DNA of 64,000 nt from Phoronis australis. Lineage: Eukaryota > Phoronida > Phoronidae. Below the pieces are notes generated by a model. It did not search any database. It was not told the DNA's origin and was given only the letters and a program-made list of their open reading frames with translations. The stretch is taken from NCBI GenBank assembly GCA_002633005.1, contig NMRA01000010.1:1049252-1113251 (forward strand), read 5' to 3'. The translations under genes were made by a program, and so were the position numbers. Position 1 is the stretch's first letter. Each line of letters opens with the position of its first letter. Shown here piece by piece: positions 12,901 through 22,262 of this stretch.

Positions 12901-15780
12901 GGTTCGCTCAACATCAGTACGCCGTGGACAGTTAGAGTAAGGTTAACGTTCACCAAAATTTAGTGTCAAGATTGGTGTTAGCGTTTAGTGAACTAAGAAA
13001 AAACATAAATCTATAAACAAACCATCAGAAATTCTTTGAAGTCAATCGACCCACTGTTATCGTGATCAAATGTGCGGAAAATATGCTCATAAAAGGCTTT
13101 TGCTTTGCCATCCGGAAACAGTTCGGAGTATATTTCAACGAACTTCTCACGGGTTAAATGACCGTCTGGGCACTCTCTCTGAAAAAAAGAAAAGTGTTGC
13201 CATTAAATCACAATTCTTATGGGGAAACCACTTACACATACTTAGGGACATGCGCGTAGTTTCTACTATAAAACCTCGGCTTATTGTGTAAACGTGTAGT
13301 TCTTTTGACGACCAAAATGTGGCGGTACTGTTAGTTGATTAAGATACTCTAGTAATATGTTCTGTTGGCCGGTTGCCTTTGAAGTTTTACTTTTCGTCGT
13401 ATAAATTATTATATGTAGTGCAGAGTAGGCAGAGAAGGCGACGTTAAAACACAATGAATTATACAACAACTTCCAAGAAGTGAAAGTGGATGTAGGAATT
13501 GATTACATTACTAGCAACTATTTCTGTCTGCTCAATATAAATTTGACAAAATTCTTAAATGCGCGAGACGTTCATACAAGGTGAAGGTTCGGGTTGAATT
13601 TGACAACCTGAATACTAAAAATTCCAAGCATTTCTGGGCAGATATTAAACAACTGGGACCAAATCAGTTTAGAGAAGTTCCCCTGGAAGTCTTGGATTCA
13701 AATGAAAAATAAACTCTGATAGACGTTTTTTTTTTTTCTAAATAAACAAAGAAATGATTTCAAACAATTATTTAGATGCAGTTCTGAAAACACATAATTT
13801 GTTGATGATTTTTGTTTGAAAAACCTTGGATTTGCGCACGCAGTTAGAAAGTGTTTAACTTTGCTCTATTTTAATTGATCCTGGCTTAAATTGTGAAATC
13901 TCTGTTGATGAGGTTAGAAATGAAATGAAACAGAATAACAACACCGTCGGCTATGACTGTGAACCTTACGAAGTGTTAAGATTCGAAACTGTTGTTTTTC
14001 CAATCCAATTCTTTTAAAGGTTTACTAATGCCTTCTTATTGGTATAGTGTATATAAGGCAATTATAATCCTGATAACTAAGAATTCTACAGACGACCGCG
14101 GAATACCTTTGAAGTACCGTGGGATTAGTCTTCTCTCAAATATTTATAAACTCCAATACTGTATTGAATACTAGAACTGTAGGATTTTGTGAAACAAAGT
14201 GAGTTGACGAGCAAAATAGTTTTCGAAACCAACGGTCCTGTATTGATCAGTTATATGTCCTCCTCGTCCTGTCATCAATTATTCAAACAAGAAATTCGTC
14301 TAACCTTTCTACATTTGTGGACATGAAAAAAGCTTTTGACTTGACAAATCATGAACTTCTGATTAAAAATGATTGGACAGTAGTATTGATAGTAGAATGT
14401 ACGATGCAATTGGTATGGTTCATGGAACTCCATTGAACTGTTTCCGATTAAATGGCACTCTGTATAGTGATTGGTTCACTCCTGGGAACGGTGTCCGTCA
14501 GGGGACGTTTTATCACCGACACTGCTTTACATCTAAATGACTTAGCTCTGGAAATTAAGAAATTGGGTAAAGGTTCCAAATGTGACCCAAGCAATATTTC
14601 GGTTCTTCTTTACGCCAACGATATTGCATTTCTGTCGGAAAATTAAAATGACATGCAAGATGTGTTGAAAGTTTTAAACAATTTGTGTAAAAAGTGGCGG
14701 TGCACCACGCTCATGGCGGTGCACCACGCTCGTGGCGGTGCACCACGTTCGTGGCGGTGCACCACGCTCATGGCGGTGCACCACGATCATGGCGGTGCAC
14801 CACGCTCAAAAATCCTAGTGTGAACACTGCGATTAGCATTTTTTCGGACCAAAAACTAGACGAGACAGATTTAAAGGAGAGTATAAGCCTTATTGTCAAT
14901 TTGTCATTTTTCACTAATAAAGAATGATTTGAATTTTTAGCGGATTTTTTAAAAAATTTGATAAATAAAGCTAACAATTCTTCAACAGGAGGTGTGACGC
15001 AGTGAGACAAGTACGTTTTGAAAATTCCAACCGTAGTCTCTCGCTTTCCTGATGTGAATACTAAAGGTCGAGTACGTCACTTTTCACCCTGCCTTGCGTC
15101 GATAGGTAACAGTTTGCCATTTGACATGTGGAATGAGTCCAGAAAGGTGTATTAAAACAACATCGAATAGAGCCAATGAGACACACATACATGTATTTGC
15201 ATTGTGCGACGCGCTCATGGCAACACACTTGTGGTTTGAAGAACTGTTATTACTTTTAGATAGAAATCGACTAAAACTGTTCAGTAATTGCTTTCGTAAT
15301 CCTTATTTGGAGATTTGTTGTATAAAAGAGCAATTTGCGAGACGTTATTACTTCAAACCATTGCACTTAAGAGGATGGACGTTTATGAAAATTAAGCGCT
15401 AAAACGTCACAAAATGCATTCATTGAATTTTTGTTTTCTAAGAAAACCTAAAGCTCTATTTCGCAGAAGTAAGTGATTGCTGCTTTAGACAGATCGATCA
15501 TATGTTAAAACACACTCGCGTTCAGAGTAACAGCGGTCATGCTTCGAAGAAGATTGTTCAAGAATTTAAAAGTGGTGACGTCACTGGTGCACAATGCACC
15601 GCTGTGTACACAGTCCTTCTTTTCATACACTCCCGATGTAAAACACAAGCATGTACTTACGCTGAACACTTTATGCCACTCTCGAATTTGAGGTTCAGTG
15701 AAACTCGTTTTATTGACGAGACACTTGATATCTTCCAACGGAAGTTTATTCTTTTTCTTCTTCGACCCTTGAATACCCAT
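9769..15780 (-). CDS. Neuronal calcium sensor (visinin/NCS family)
   Basis: Four exons on the minus strand (15780-15661, 13178-13023, 10807-10691, 9951-9769) join with phase 0 at every border into 191 residues, the usual family length. The start MGIQGS is an N-myristoylation signal (Gly2, Ser6), so calcium-dependent membrane binding is expected. EF-hand 1 is the family's inactive form (RECPDG). EF2 (DHDNSGSIDFKE), EF3 (DIDGNGFIEEHE) and EF4 (DTNGDGVLTLDE) keep all calcium ligands. Family members sense calcium in neurons and other excitable cells and act on channels, kinases or receptor cyclases. Which subgroup (frequenin, hippocalcin/visinin-like or KChIP) I cannot fix by eye; the C-terminus lacks the typical hippocalcin ending. 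The only ATG in frame near the 5' end is the one used. Intron 1 carries a decayed LINE in the opposite orientation. Confidence 0.93.
10691..10807 (-). CDS. NCS exon 3: EF3
   Basis: Thirty-nine codons between acceptor CAG and donor GTATGA. The core is LAFRLYDIDGNGFIEEHEM, a canonical EF-hand loop with its entering helix. Confidence 0.92.
10830..13000. other. NCS intron 2, nothing recognised
   Basis: AT-rich intronic sequence with no conserved exon or repeat that I can identify. Confidence 0.5.
13023..13178 (-). CDS. NCS exon 2: inactive EF1 and active EF2
   Basis: Fifty-two codons between a CAG acceptor preceded by a T-rich tract and the donor GTTTGT. It starts with RECPDGHLTREKF (degenerate EF1 loop) and ends with the loop DHDNSGSIDFKE, which has acidic or hydroxyl residues at positions 1, 3, 5, 9 and 12. 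Confidence 0.92.
13500..14930 (+). mobile_element. Decayed LINE (non-LTR) reverse transcriptase
   Basis: Pieces of a LINE ORF2 lie in order on the plus strand, broken by stops and frameshifts. They are HFWADIKQLGP (about 13628-13661), KYRGISLLSN (about 14113), CIDQLYVLLVLSS followed by TFVDMKKAFD (about 14235-14340, RT motif A), and LLYANDIAFLSEN (about 14605-14643), where the catalytic YADD is YAND. NNLCKKWR ends at about 14694. SVNT and FRP motifs resume after the tandem repeat at 14695-14808. The pattern is that of Jockey/CR1-like elements. It lies in intron 1 of the NCS gene in antisense. Ends are not defined; the copy is dead. Confidence 0.8.
14695..14808 (+). repeat. 19-bp tandem repeat, six copies
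   Basis: Six head-to-tail copies of TGGCGGTGCACCACGCTCA with one or two substitutions in some units. The unit contains the palindrome GGTGCACC. The array sits inside the LINE reverse transcriptase, between the CKKWR and SVNT motifs, so it arose after the element inserted or within its lineage. Confidence 0.95.
15661..15780 (-). CDS. NCS exon 1: myristoylation signal and N-terminal helix
   Basis: Forty codons from ATG at 15780 to the donor GTAAGT just below 15661. It encodes MGIQGSKKKK, a polybasic stretch that would support membrane binding, and the helix FTEPQIREWHKVF that leads into EF1 in this family. Confidence 0.9.
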
Positions 15781-16403
15781 GACGCCGCTATTCCCACATT
15801 CCAATTATTTCAAAGAATGGAATTTCTAAACTCTGAAACGCAGACAAAAACTAGAATAAATATTTTTAAAAGTGTGATCAAAACGCTACGAAAAGTACGT
15901 TTTTGATATCAGCCAGTACCACGCCCAATGATCAGGAGAATGCAGGCCGATGTCAACGGCTACAACCCAAGGTCCGCCGGTCGATTTGTGCTCAATCGGC
16001 AAGATAGGCTGGAGTGAGCATCGTCCGATTTGCAACCAAGGCACGAAGCAACAAATCACAATCAACATTTTGTTGTCACAATCACAGCTTAGTCGAAGAT
16101 TCCTAGTTTTTCCATCAAGTACTTACCCCGTGTATACACTTGAGCGAGTGAATTGGGCACTGTTGGAGTTGACTAAACTACCGTACTGTCTAATGGATAC
16201 ACGAGATTGATTTTTGTTTCGTAGACAAGGTTATTACCCTATTTCAGTTGCATACTGGTTACGACAATCGAAACAATTATACAGTAGTGTTAGTGTCGGA
16301 TGTTTGGTGCGGATACAGAGGGAGGGGCGAAGGATTCCCAATCTGCGTCACTTTTGAAATAGAAGACGCCGCGTGTTTTTCTACTGTCGAATTTGGGCAT
16401 TTC

Positions 16404-16765
16404 AGGGTCAGAGGTCTAATATTTGTACTCAAAATCGAACTAGAAATTGTTTTTGGTAGTTTTTTAATCTACGAATTCAAGATAAGTGTCTGTTATCCTG
16501 TGAAAGAGTACATCTTGGTTTATGTATGTGAGTTTCTAGTTCAATTTCGCTCTTGATAACCCCCAGGTTCGAGCTACAAACTTGAAATTTCAGTCAGTTA
16601 GTTCAGACTCGAACTTTTAGCCTTAATGTCGAGGCCGTCAACTGGACGTCATTATGTACTCGAGCATAGAAAAATCGACACTTATCTTTTGTTCTCACAA
16701 AAATAGAGCAGAAACTCCCAAGAATAATTTTGAGTTCGATTCTGAGTAAAAACATTAGAACCCGA
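16404..16765 (-). mobile_element. Long-TIR MITE, copy A
   Basis: About 360 bp bounded by imperfect inverted repeats of roughly 100 bp. The left end reads GGTCTAATATTTGTACTC and the right end is its complement in inverted order. The core, read on the minus strand, contains AAGGCTAAAAGTTCGAGT and TTGAACTAGAAACTCA. Both are shared with the copies at 39753-40096, 52491-52845 and 55130-55481. No coding capacity; a non-autonomous DNA element. Confidence 0.75.
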
Positions 16766-16769
16766 GTTT

Positions 16770-18400
16770 TGGTCGTAACATTGGTTTACCGTCTGAATGT
16801 GTATTTCAGAGTAGACAAGCTTCCTCTGTCTCATAGCCCGCACATGCGCTCACAATAGCAGTATCATTGCCCATAAAATCATTTTCAGTAAACGTACGTT
16901 AATCCGCAGGACATCCATGTAAGTTGTACGTGTTCCTAAAATATCATTTTCCTGACAGTCTCATCGACACCGCGAGATTCGTGCGAACATTTCCCTCTTT
17001 AGTGATAATGCTTTCCTAGTACAGATTTTCAACAGAAGTACTATTCCTGGAATCCTTTACAAAAGTTAACAATAGTTTTTTTGTTTCAAAACCATCAGGA
17101 TTATTTGCTTTGAAAGCGAAAAAGAGTGTTTTTATATTTCGATTCCGGGTAATGTTGATGTTTGTTTTAATACAGTCTCAAGTTTTTAGTTGTTTGGGCC
17201 GTATGTATACAATGTAAATGCTGCTGTTCTTCGCATGAACATGTTTTGTGGTTTTCATGACCAATTCGGAATGTTTACTACATCCCCTCATCTGTCTCAC
17301 CCTATTTCCTTCTACCTCACCTCGCCGTCTCCCTCCACCTGCCCCTCCCTCCCTTCCTCCCTCCCTCCCACCCTCNNNNNNNNNNNNNNNNNNNNNNNNT
17401 CTTTATCCTTAGGAACGCCAATTTCAAGTAACATCAATCAATAATTCGATTTACATGTCGCTTAAGAGAAAACGCAGTGGCGCTTTTCGTTTTTTAGACA
17501 AAAGATTAATGTTAAAACAAGTGAATCACCGCAGCAACGAGAGTAGCAGTTTTTCGTTAATTTGATTTTGTCTTGCACAGGGGATCAATGATTTATATAG
17601 CCAATTGAGCGGATTAACAAGATATTGGGAGTCGGCTTGAAACAGATGGTTCGAAGTCACTCAGATTCTCAGCCTGCTTCGATTTCAACGGCACGAATAA
17701 AACACCAGCGCGATTAGGCTGAAAAGCGTGGTTTGGTAAGCGGATCAAAGAAGTCCAAACTTTTGTATGCCTTTTTCTCGGCCATTTTCTCAATAATGTT
17801 GTCAGACGTAACTTATAATAGCAATGGCTGAAAGGAACTTCGCTGTCATTGTTTACGCTAAGCAAGTTTTAATGAGAATCCAGCCGCAGAAATATCAACC
17901 CATTTAATATGACAATATATTAATAAATCCATATTACCCGACTGCTGACACATTCTTTTACAGATAATTATACTCATGAATATACTGTAATCATAAAAAT
18001 CAGTTTGTATTATAAAAAAGTGCAAGGGCGATTAAAGGTAAAACAGTAGTAATTGCACAAATAAATTGTTTTCGCGCGTTTATGCTGGCGGTAATGTCAT
18101 TGCGATACCGGTAACCAAGACATCTACTTAACTAGCAACAAAGCAAAAGTGGCCTTTTAAGGGCTTCAACCGGTGTAGGATTTTTTCCGTAGAGGATAAA
18201 ACAACTGTACTGATGATATTAAAATGTGGAAAACGTGTGAAAAGATAAAACGATAAAGAGGTGGAAACATTATTATAACCTGTTTTGGGGGTCTAAAAAA
18301 AGATCATTTTAAGTGAACTTACATATATTTTAACATGTCTTCAAGAGACAATGAAGAATCTATTTCACCATACCGTATCCTAAGTTTTCACCCATCACTC
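16770..18400. other. Intergenic with short assembly gap
   Basis: No gene recognised. A C/T-rich simple repeat (about 17330-17375) runs into 24 Ns at 17376-17399. The minus-strand frame at 17614-17865 has no recognisable domain. Confidence 0.5.
17376..17399. other. Assembly gap (24 N)
   Basis: Run of N directly after a CCCTCC-type low-complexity tract, which is the likely cause of the gap. Confidence 0.99.
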
Positions 18401-18423
18401 ATAGTTCCCCTTCCATCTGCCTC

Positions 18424-18690
18424 CTCTACGTCGATGACAGTTCCTTTAAGCTGTCCAGTATCAGCATTGACACCTTCACTACTCACATTAACTCCATTGA
18501 CCCATGTATCCAGTTGATCATGCAAACCAAAACTGATGGCAAGTTACCATTTCTAGACTTATGCGTTCACGCAGACAATACTTGTCGTATAAAAACCGCC
18601 ATCTACCGTAAGCCTACCCTCCCGACCAATACCTTAAAGTCGAAAGCAACCTTGTTTCATGTCACTTTTAGCAAAAAGGAGGTTCGTTGA
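18424..18690 (+). mobile_element. Penelope-like element RT fragment
   Basis: An open frame from 18424 to TGA at 18690 reads LYVDDSS, then HINSIDPCIQL, DGKLPFLDLCVH and IYRKPT. This order is that of the C-terminal half of Penelope-like reverse transcriptases: catalytic YVDD, HINS-DP, DGKLPFLD, YRKPTH. Upstream sequence is degenerate and downstream sequence stops before the GIY-YIG endonuclease, so it is a fragment. It lies about 80 bp before the THAP element. Confidence 0.8.
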
Positions 18691-18767
18691 TCATCCCAGA
18701 CACATTTTCACTTAATTACAGCTTTTCATAATTTGATTAATTTCTAGTCCTCAACTCAGGAAGTGAG

Positions 18768-19846
18768 GTTTTGGGAGGCAAGAGTTTCGCGCCAATTTCT
18801 TTTCATTATAGTCTGACTGTGAGAGCTGTCGAGTGTGTCATTGTTCTACCTCGGTTGTGATAAGTTCGGTAGTCGTTTTTTGTCGTCGCTTTTGTTTACA
18901 AGTCAGTCAACATGCCACGCTGTTGCTGTGTGCCGGGATGTACCCATTATCGTCTCACACGCGCTTTGGGTACCTTGCGTCGCTTTCCGAAGGATGACAC
19001 ACTTCGCCGTACTTGGCTAGTTCGTTCATGTGAGAAACGCAGCGCTACCCGTCCACGCAACGTACAAAGCAGTGGAGGGTTACCAAGTGTGTGAGAAGCA
19101 TTTTCTGCGGTCAGATTCTGACAGATATGCACGCTGAATTAATGAAGGTCCCTGCGAAACAACGCCTGAAGAAGGGTACCATATCGTCGCTGTTGATTTC
19201 CGACAGTGCCCCGTAGCCAACCCCGAGAAGTGCGTTTTTGAAGCGAGAAGCCTCGCGAGCTGTGGCCACTATATACAGTGACTGGAGGCACTTCATCTAC
19301 TGTCACCCGTGCCTCCGAATGTACCCCCATTGCGTGCAATTCCGGGAACTAGCAGTGATTCGCCTGTGCTGTTGTCTCTGAGCCCAGAGCCTGTCAAAGC
19401 AGTCCTGCAGCGATGTTGAGTAGTGGGAGTGAATACAGGCCCAGTTCGACACCCAGTGAAGAGGACAGTTCGTCATCCAATGAACAAATCGGTGAGCCTA
19501 AGTTTGATAAGTTTATTGTGGATTTATTGGAGCTATTTGGAAGGTGCCAGGTGTGTGGCGAGGGAGTCACACGGCGGGATGTAAGCAGTTTGGGTGCTCA
19601 GATCACGATTCAGTGGGAGTGTGTCGCGGGACACTCGAGCAAGTGGGACAGTTCTTCCTCTGTACGTGAGACGATAATGAGTACACCCCAGTACGCAGCA
19701 ACAGCGTGGCATGTTGACTGACTCGTAAGCAAAAGCAAACGAAGACCGACCTTATCACAACAGAGGTAGAACAATGACTGGCTCGACTGCTCTCACAGTC
19801 AGACTATATGAAAAGAAATTGGCGCGAAATTCTTGCCTCCCAAAAC
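18768..19846 (+). mobile_element. THAP DNA transposon, internally deleted, long TIRs
   Basis: About 1.08 kb bounded by inverted repeats of about 148 bp (18768-18915) and 138 bp (19709-19846). Both ends begin GTTTTGGGAGGCAAGA when read inwards, and the arms match at roughly nine positions in ten. The left arm runs through to the ATG of the THAP reading frame. The interior encodes a THAP finger and a second Cys/His module, but no DDE catalytic domain, so it is a non-autonomous derivative. THAP plus a C..C/GH module is typical of Kolobok-type transposases (TTAA target). I see no TTAA or other clear target-site duplication, so the superfamily stays open. Confidence 0.8.
18912..19721 (+). pseudogene. 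Broken THAP transposase N-terminus
   Basis: The frame from ATG 18912 gives MPRCCCVPGCTHY and LRRFPKDDTLRRTWL, the first half of a THAP zinc finger (C-x4-C plus the conserved Trp). The closing VCEKHF motif follows at about 19087 in the next frame, so a frameshift breaks the domain. A second frame at 19413-19721 encodes an acidic Ser-rich linker and then CQVCGEG and WECVAGHSSKW, a Cys/His module found in THAP-type transposases. No catalytic domain follows before the right TIR. Non-functional. Confidence 0.75.
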
Positions 19847-20004
19847 GTTTATAAGCATTGAAACAGAACGCAGAATACATGGCAACTCGCCCGGCACCAA
19901 TCCTGAGTTGGTCAAGAGCCAGTCATCCGACGAAGACTTCACGGGTCGGATCGTTAGGTTTCACAGGCTATCAGTTCGAACCGGAATACACTGATCAAGA
20001 AATA

Positions 20005-20292
20005 CTAGAGGCGCCGTGAACAGTGCACAGACAACGGAACGTATGGATAGATCTTTGGTAAGCCGGAATTCTTCAGAGAACACTGTCGACGAAATGCCGG
20101 CCATAGACACGGAGATGTTTCAGCGTACCATTCATTTTTCACTACCGCGAGCCACTTCCTAAGCATTTCGGGCACTCGAGGAAGTCGAAAAAACGATATA
20201 CCCGCTTTCTTCGCAGCTTTATAGTTCGGACAAGCGGGAACGATGCACCGACGAACCATTGACGTCGCTGCGTCGTTTCTTACCTTCCTCAC
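20005..20292 (-). pseudogene. Second THAP-domain relic
   Basis: From the internal ATG near 20259 the minus strand reads MVRRCIVPACPNYK, then FFRLPRVPEMLRKWL, the first half of a THAP finger. The expected VC-x2-HF end is present as VYGRHFVDS in another frame, so both a frameshift and a Cys-to-Tyr change have disabled it. It differs from the THAP sequence at 18912, so it comes from another element or a domesticated gene. No flanking inverted repeats were seen. Confidence 0.65.
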
Positions 20293-20519
20293 ATGTTAAC
20301 GTGACACCTCTCGGCAAGGTGAGGTCGACTGTATAAGAGGCGATGTGGATATAGACCGATTAAGAAGGTAAAAAAGACTAATTAAATGAGGTGGCATTCT
20401 CCTTTAAAAATACAAGCGCCATGAGCTCCTCAGTCGTTGACAAAAGCCGATTGTTGTCGACTGAAACGTTCGAACTCGTCCCTTAGTAAGTGGGCTTACA
20501 CTGTACATATCTTTTTAAC

Positions 20520-20880
20520 ATTTTAACGGAGTGTGAAACATTCTTATCTATTATAACATTTTGGGTATGAAAAAGGACTAAACCATTATTGCAATTTGAG
20601 GCACATTTTCGGAGTAAGGGAATAAGTAAGTCTTAGCCATTATCACATTTTGGGGTATGAAGAACGCCACATTGACCGAGTGTAGAAATAAATAAGTTTC
20701 GGCCATTCATTTTCAAGGTATGAAAAACAGCACATTGTTGGAGTGTGGAAATAAACTAGACTTAGTTATTATCATTTTTGGGGCTTTGAAAAACGACCAA
20801 TTGTCGGAGTGTGGAGAAAAGTGAGTGGTAGCCATTATTACATTCTGGGTTATAAAAAACGACACATTGATATATGTGAA
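20520..20880 (+). repeat. Degenerate minisatellite, about 65-bp unit
   Basis: Five to six diverged units share GGAGTGTGGAAATAAA, TTAGCCATTATCA, TTTTGGGGTATGAAAAA and CGACACATTG in a fixed order with a period of about 60-70 bp. Non-coding. It ends immediately before the SINE at 20887. Confidence 0.75.
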
Positions 20881-20886
20881 TGTTAG

Positions 20887-21030
20887 AGGAGGCAGTGTGA
20901 CGTAGTGAAGATAAATTTCAGCTTCTTTTACTCAAGGTCGTGGGTTCGAGTCCCACTGGGCACACTGATAGACCCTTGAGTCAGGATTCTAGCCTCTCAG
21001 CTCGATTCTAACTGAATAATAATAAAGCTT
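20887..21030 (+). mobile_element. tRNA-derived SINE, copy 1
   Basis: A tRNA-like head carries a B box (GGTTCGAGTCCC, about 20941-20955) and a damaged A box (TGACGTAGTGA). It is followed by a family-specific body (AGACCCTTGAGTC, CTCAGCTCG) and an AATAATAATAAAG tail. The same structure recurs in reverse at 38428-38571. No tRNA gene is intended here: the 3' half of the acceptor stem and a plausible anticodon arm are missing. Confidence 0.85.
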
Positions 21031-22134
21031 AAAATGGTTCCAGCCAGTCAATGCAATGGAGCCACCCGAGAGGCTTGCGCACGGTCTGCTGCGACGGGTA
21101 CCAGACCGCCTGTAATTATTTTTTTAAATGTGCGTGTTATTTCCCAACTGAGGATGGGAAAAATGAACCCCTGGCTGGACTTATTATTCGTCACTGTAAT
21201 AGCTTCAATGTATGTATTGAGCTTTTGTCTACTTTCCGTATACATGTACACATTGAGACGGCAATATACTATCATATAATGAGGATTAATTATATTTTTT
21301 ACTAAAAACTATTCAATCTTAGTCCAAAACATTATTTTTACAAATTCCCGACAACATGGCTAATAACATATAACTGTGTCGACTTAGCCAGCAAAATGTT
21401 GATGAATTGAATTATTCTACTTACGTTGTAATGACGATGTATTCGTGTTACTGCCCCGTTAGCGTCCACACCTATTTAACGACATAACCATTCAGAAGGG
21501 TCCAGATCAGCTCAATAACTGTAGACAAATGGTTGTGTTGATTGGTTCATACGAATCTGAACTACAGCGCGAGGGGCCCTGGGAATTCTTCTGACAGGAG
21601 TGAACTGGTCCCAGCCGTTAAATTCTTCCACGAGCATTTTTGCGTCATCAAATATAAGTCAGTTGTCTTCGTCACTATGCGCATCGACCGTGCAAGCTTT
21701 CAGCGATGTAATATTAATGTTGATGGCGGAACCGTGTATAATTGGATCACAGTATCGGAAATCTTATTTACATCATTCATTAAGGTCGCCCTTATTAACG
21801 CAGTGGGACCACCAACAGTGAGACGACCAGGATGTTTCGCCTGTGGCGGTCAAAATCACAGCCAAATAAACGAACATAGCAGGACACACGCAGCTTCTGC
21901 CCATTCAGCTTTATTTTTTCACCACGTCTGCAATTTGAAATAAAATTACCATTAAGAGTAAACATGCCCGATAAGACATGAATTTTCGTTTTTTGTTTTT
22001 GTCAGAATAGACTATGTTGGTTTAGGTAAAAAATAACTGAGTTTTGTGATCGAGCCTAGTTGACGAGAGCAGATGATTCAGTCAAGAAATTAATTTATTA
22101 CGTAACAACCATTGTTCACGTAAAACCAGCCGTG

Positions 22135-22262
22135 CGTTCAGTAGCGGTAGGACCTAGCTAAAATCTAGCTGAAGTCACGTGTTCTCACTTAAAATACACG
22201 GCAATATCTTACGTAATCTCGCGAGGTCTTGCGTTTTAGCGAGGTCCTAGCGTTACTGAACG
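22135..22262. mobile_element. Small MITE with about 29-bp TIRs
   Basis: The ends CGTTCAGTAGCGGTAGGACC and, inverted, CGTTCAGTAACGCTAGGACC match over about 29 bp with three differences. Total length is 128 bp with no coding content. No obvious target-site duplication. Confidence 0.7.

Noticed and set aside
14695-14808. CRISPR array
   Set aside because: Repeat units are directly adjacent with no spacers, in an animal genome; it is a simple tandem repeat.
20887-21030. tRNA gene
   Set aside because: B box is present but the cloverleaf is incomplete and the sequence is repeated with a body and tail; it is a SINE.
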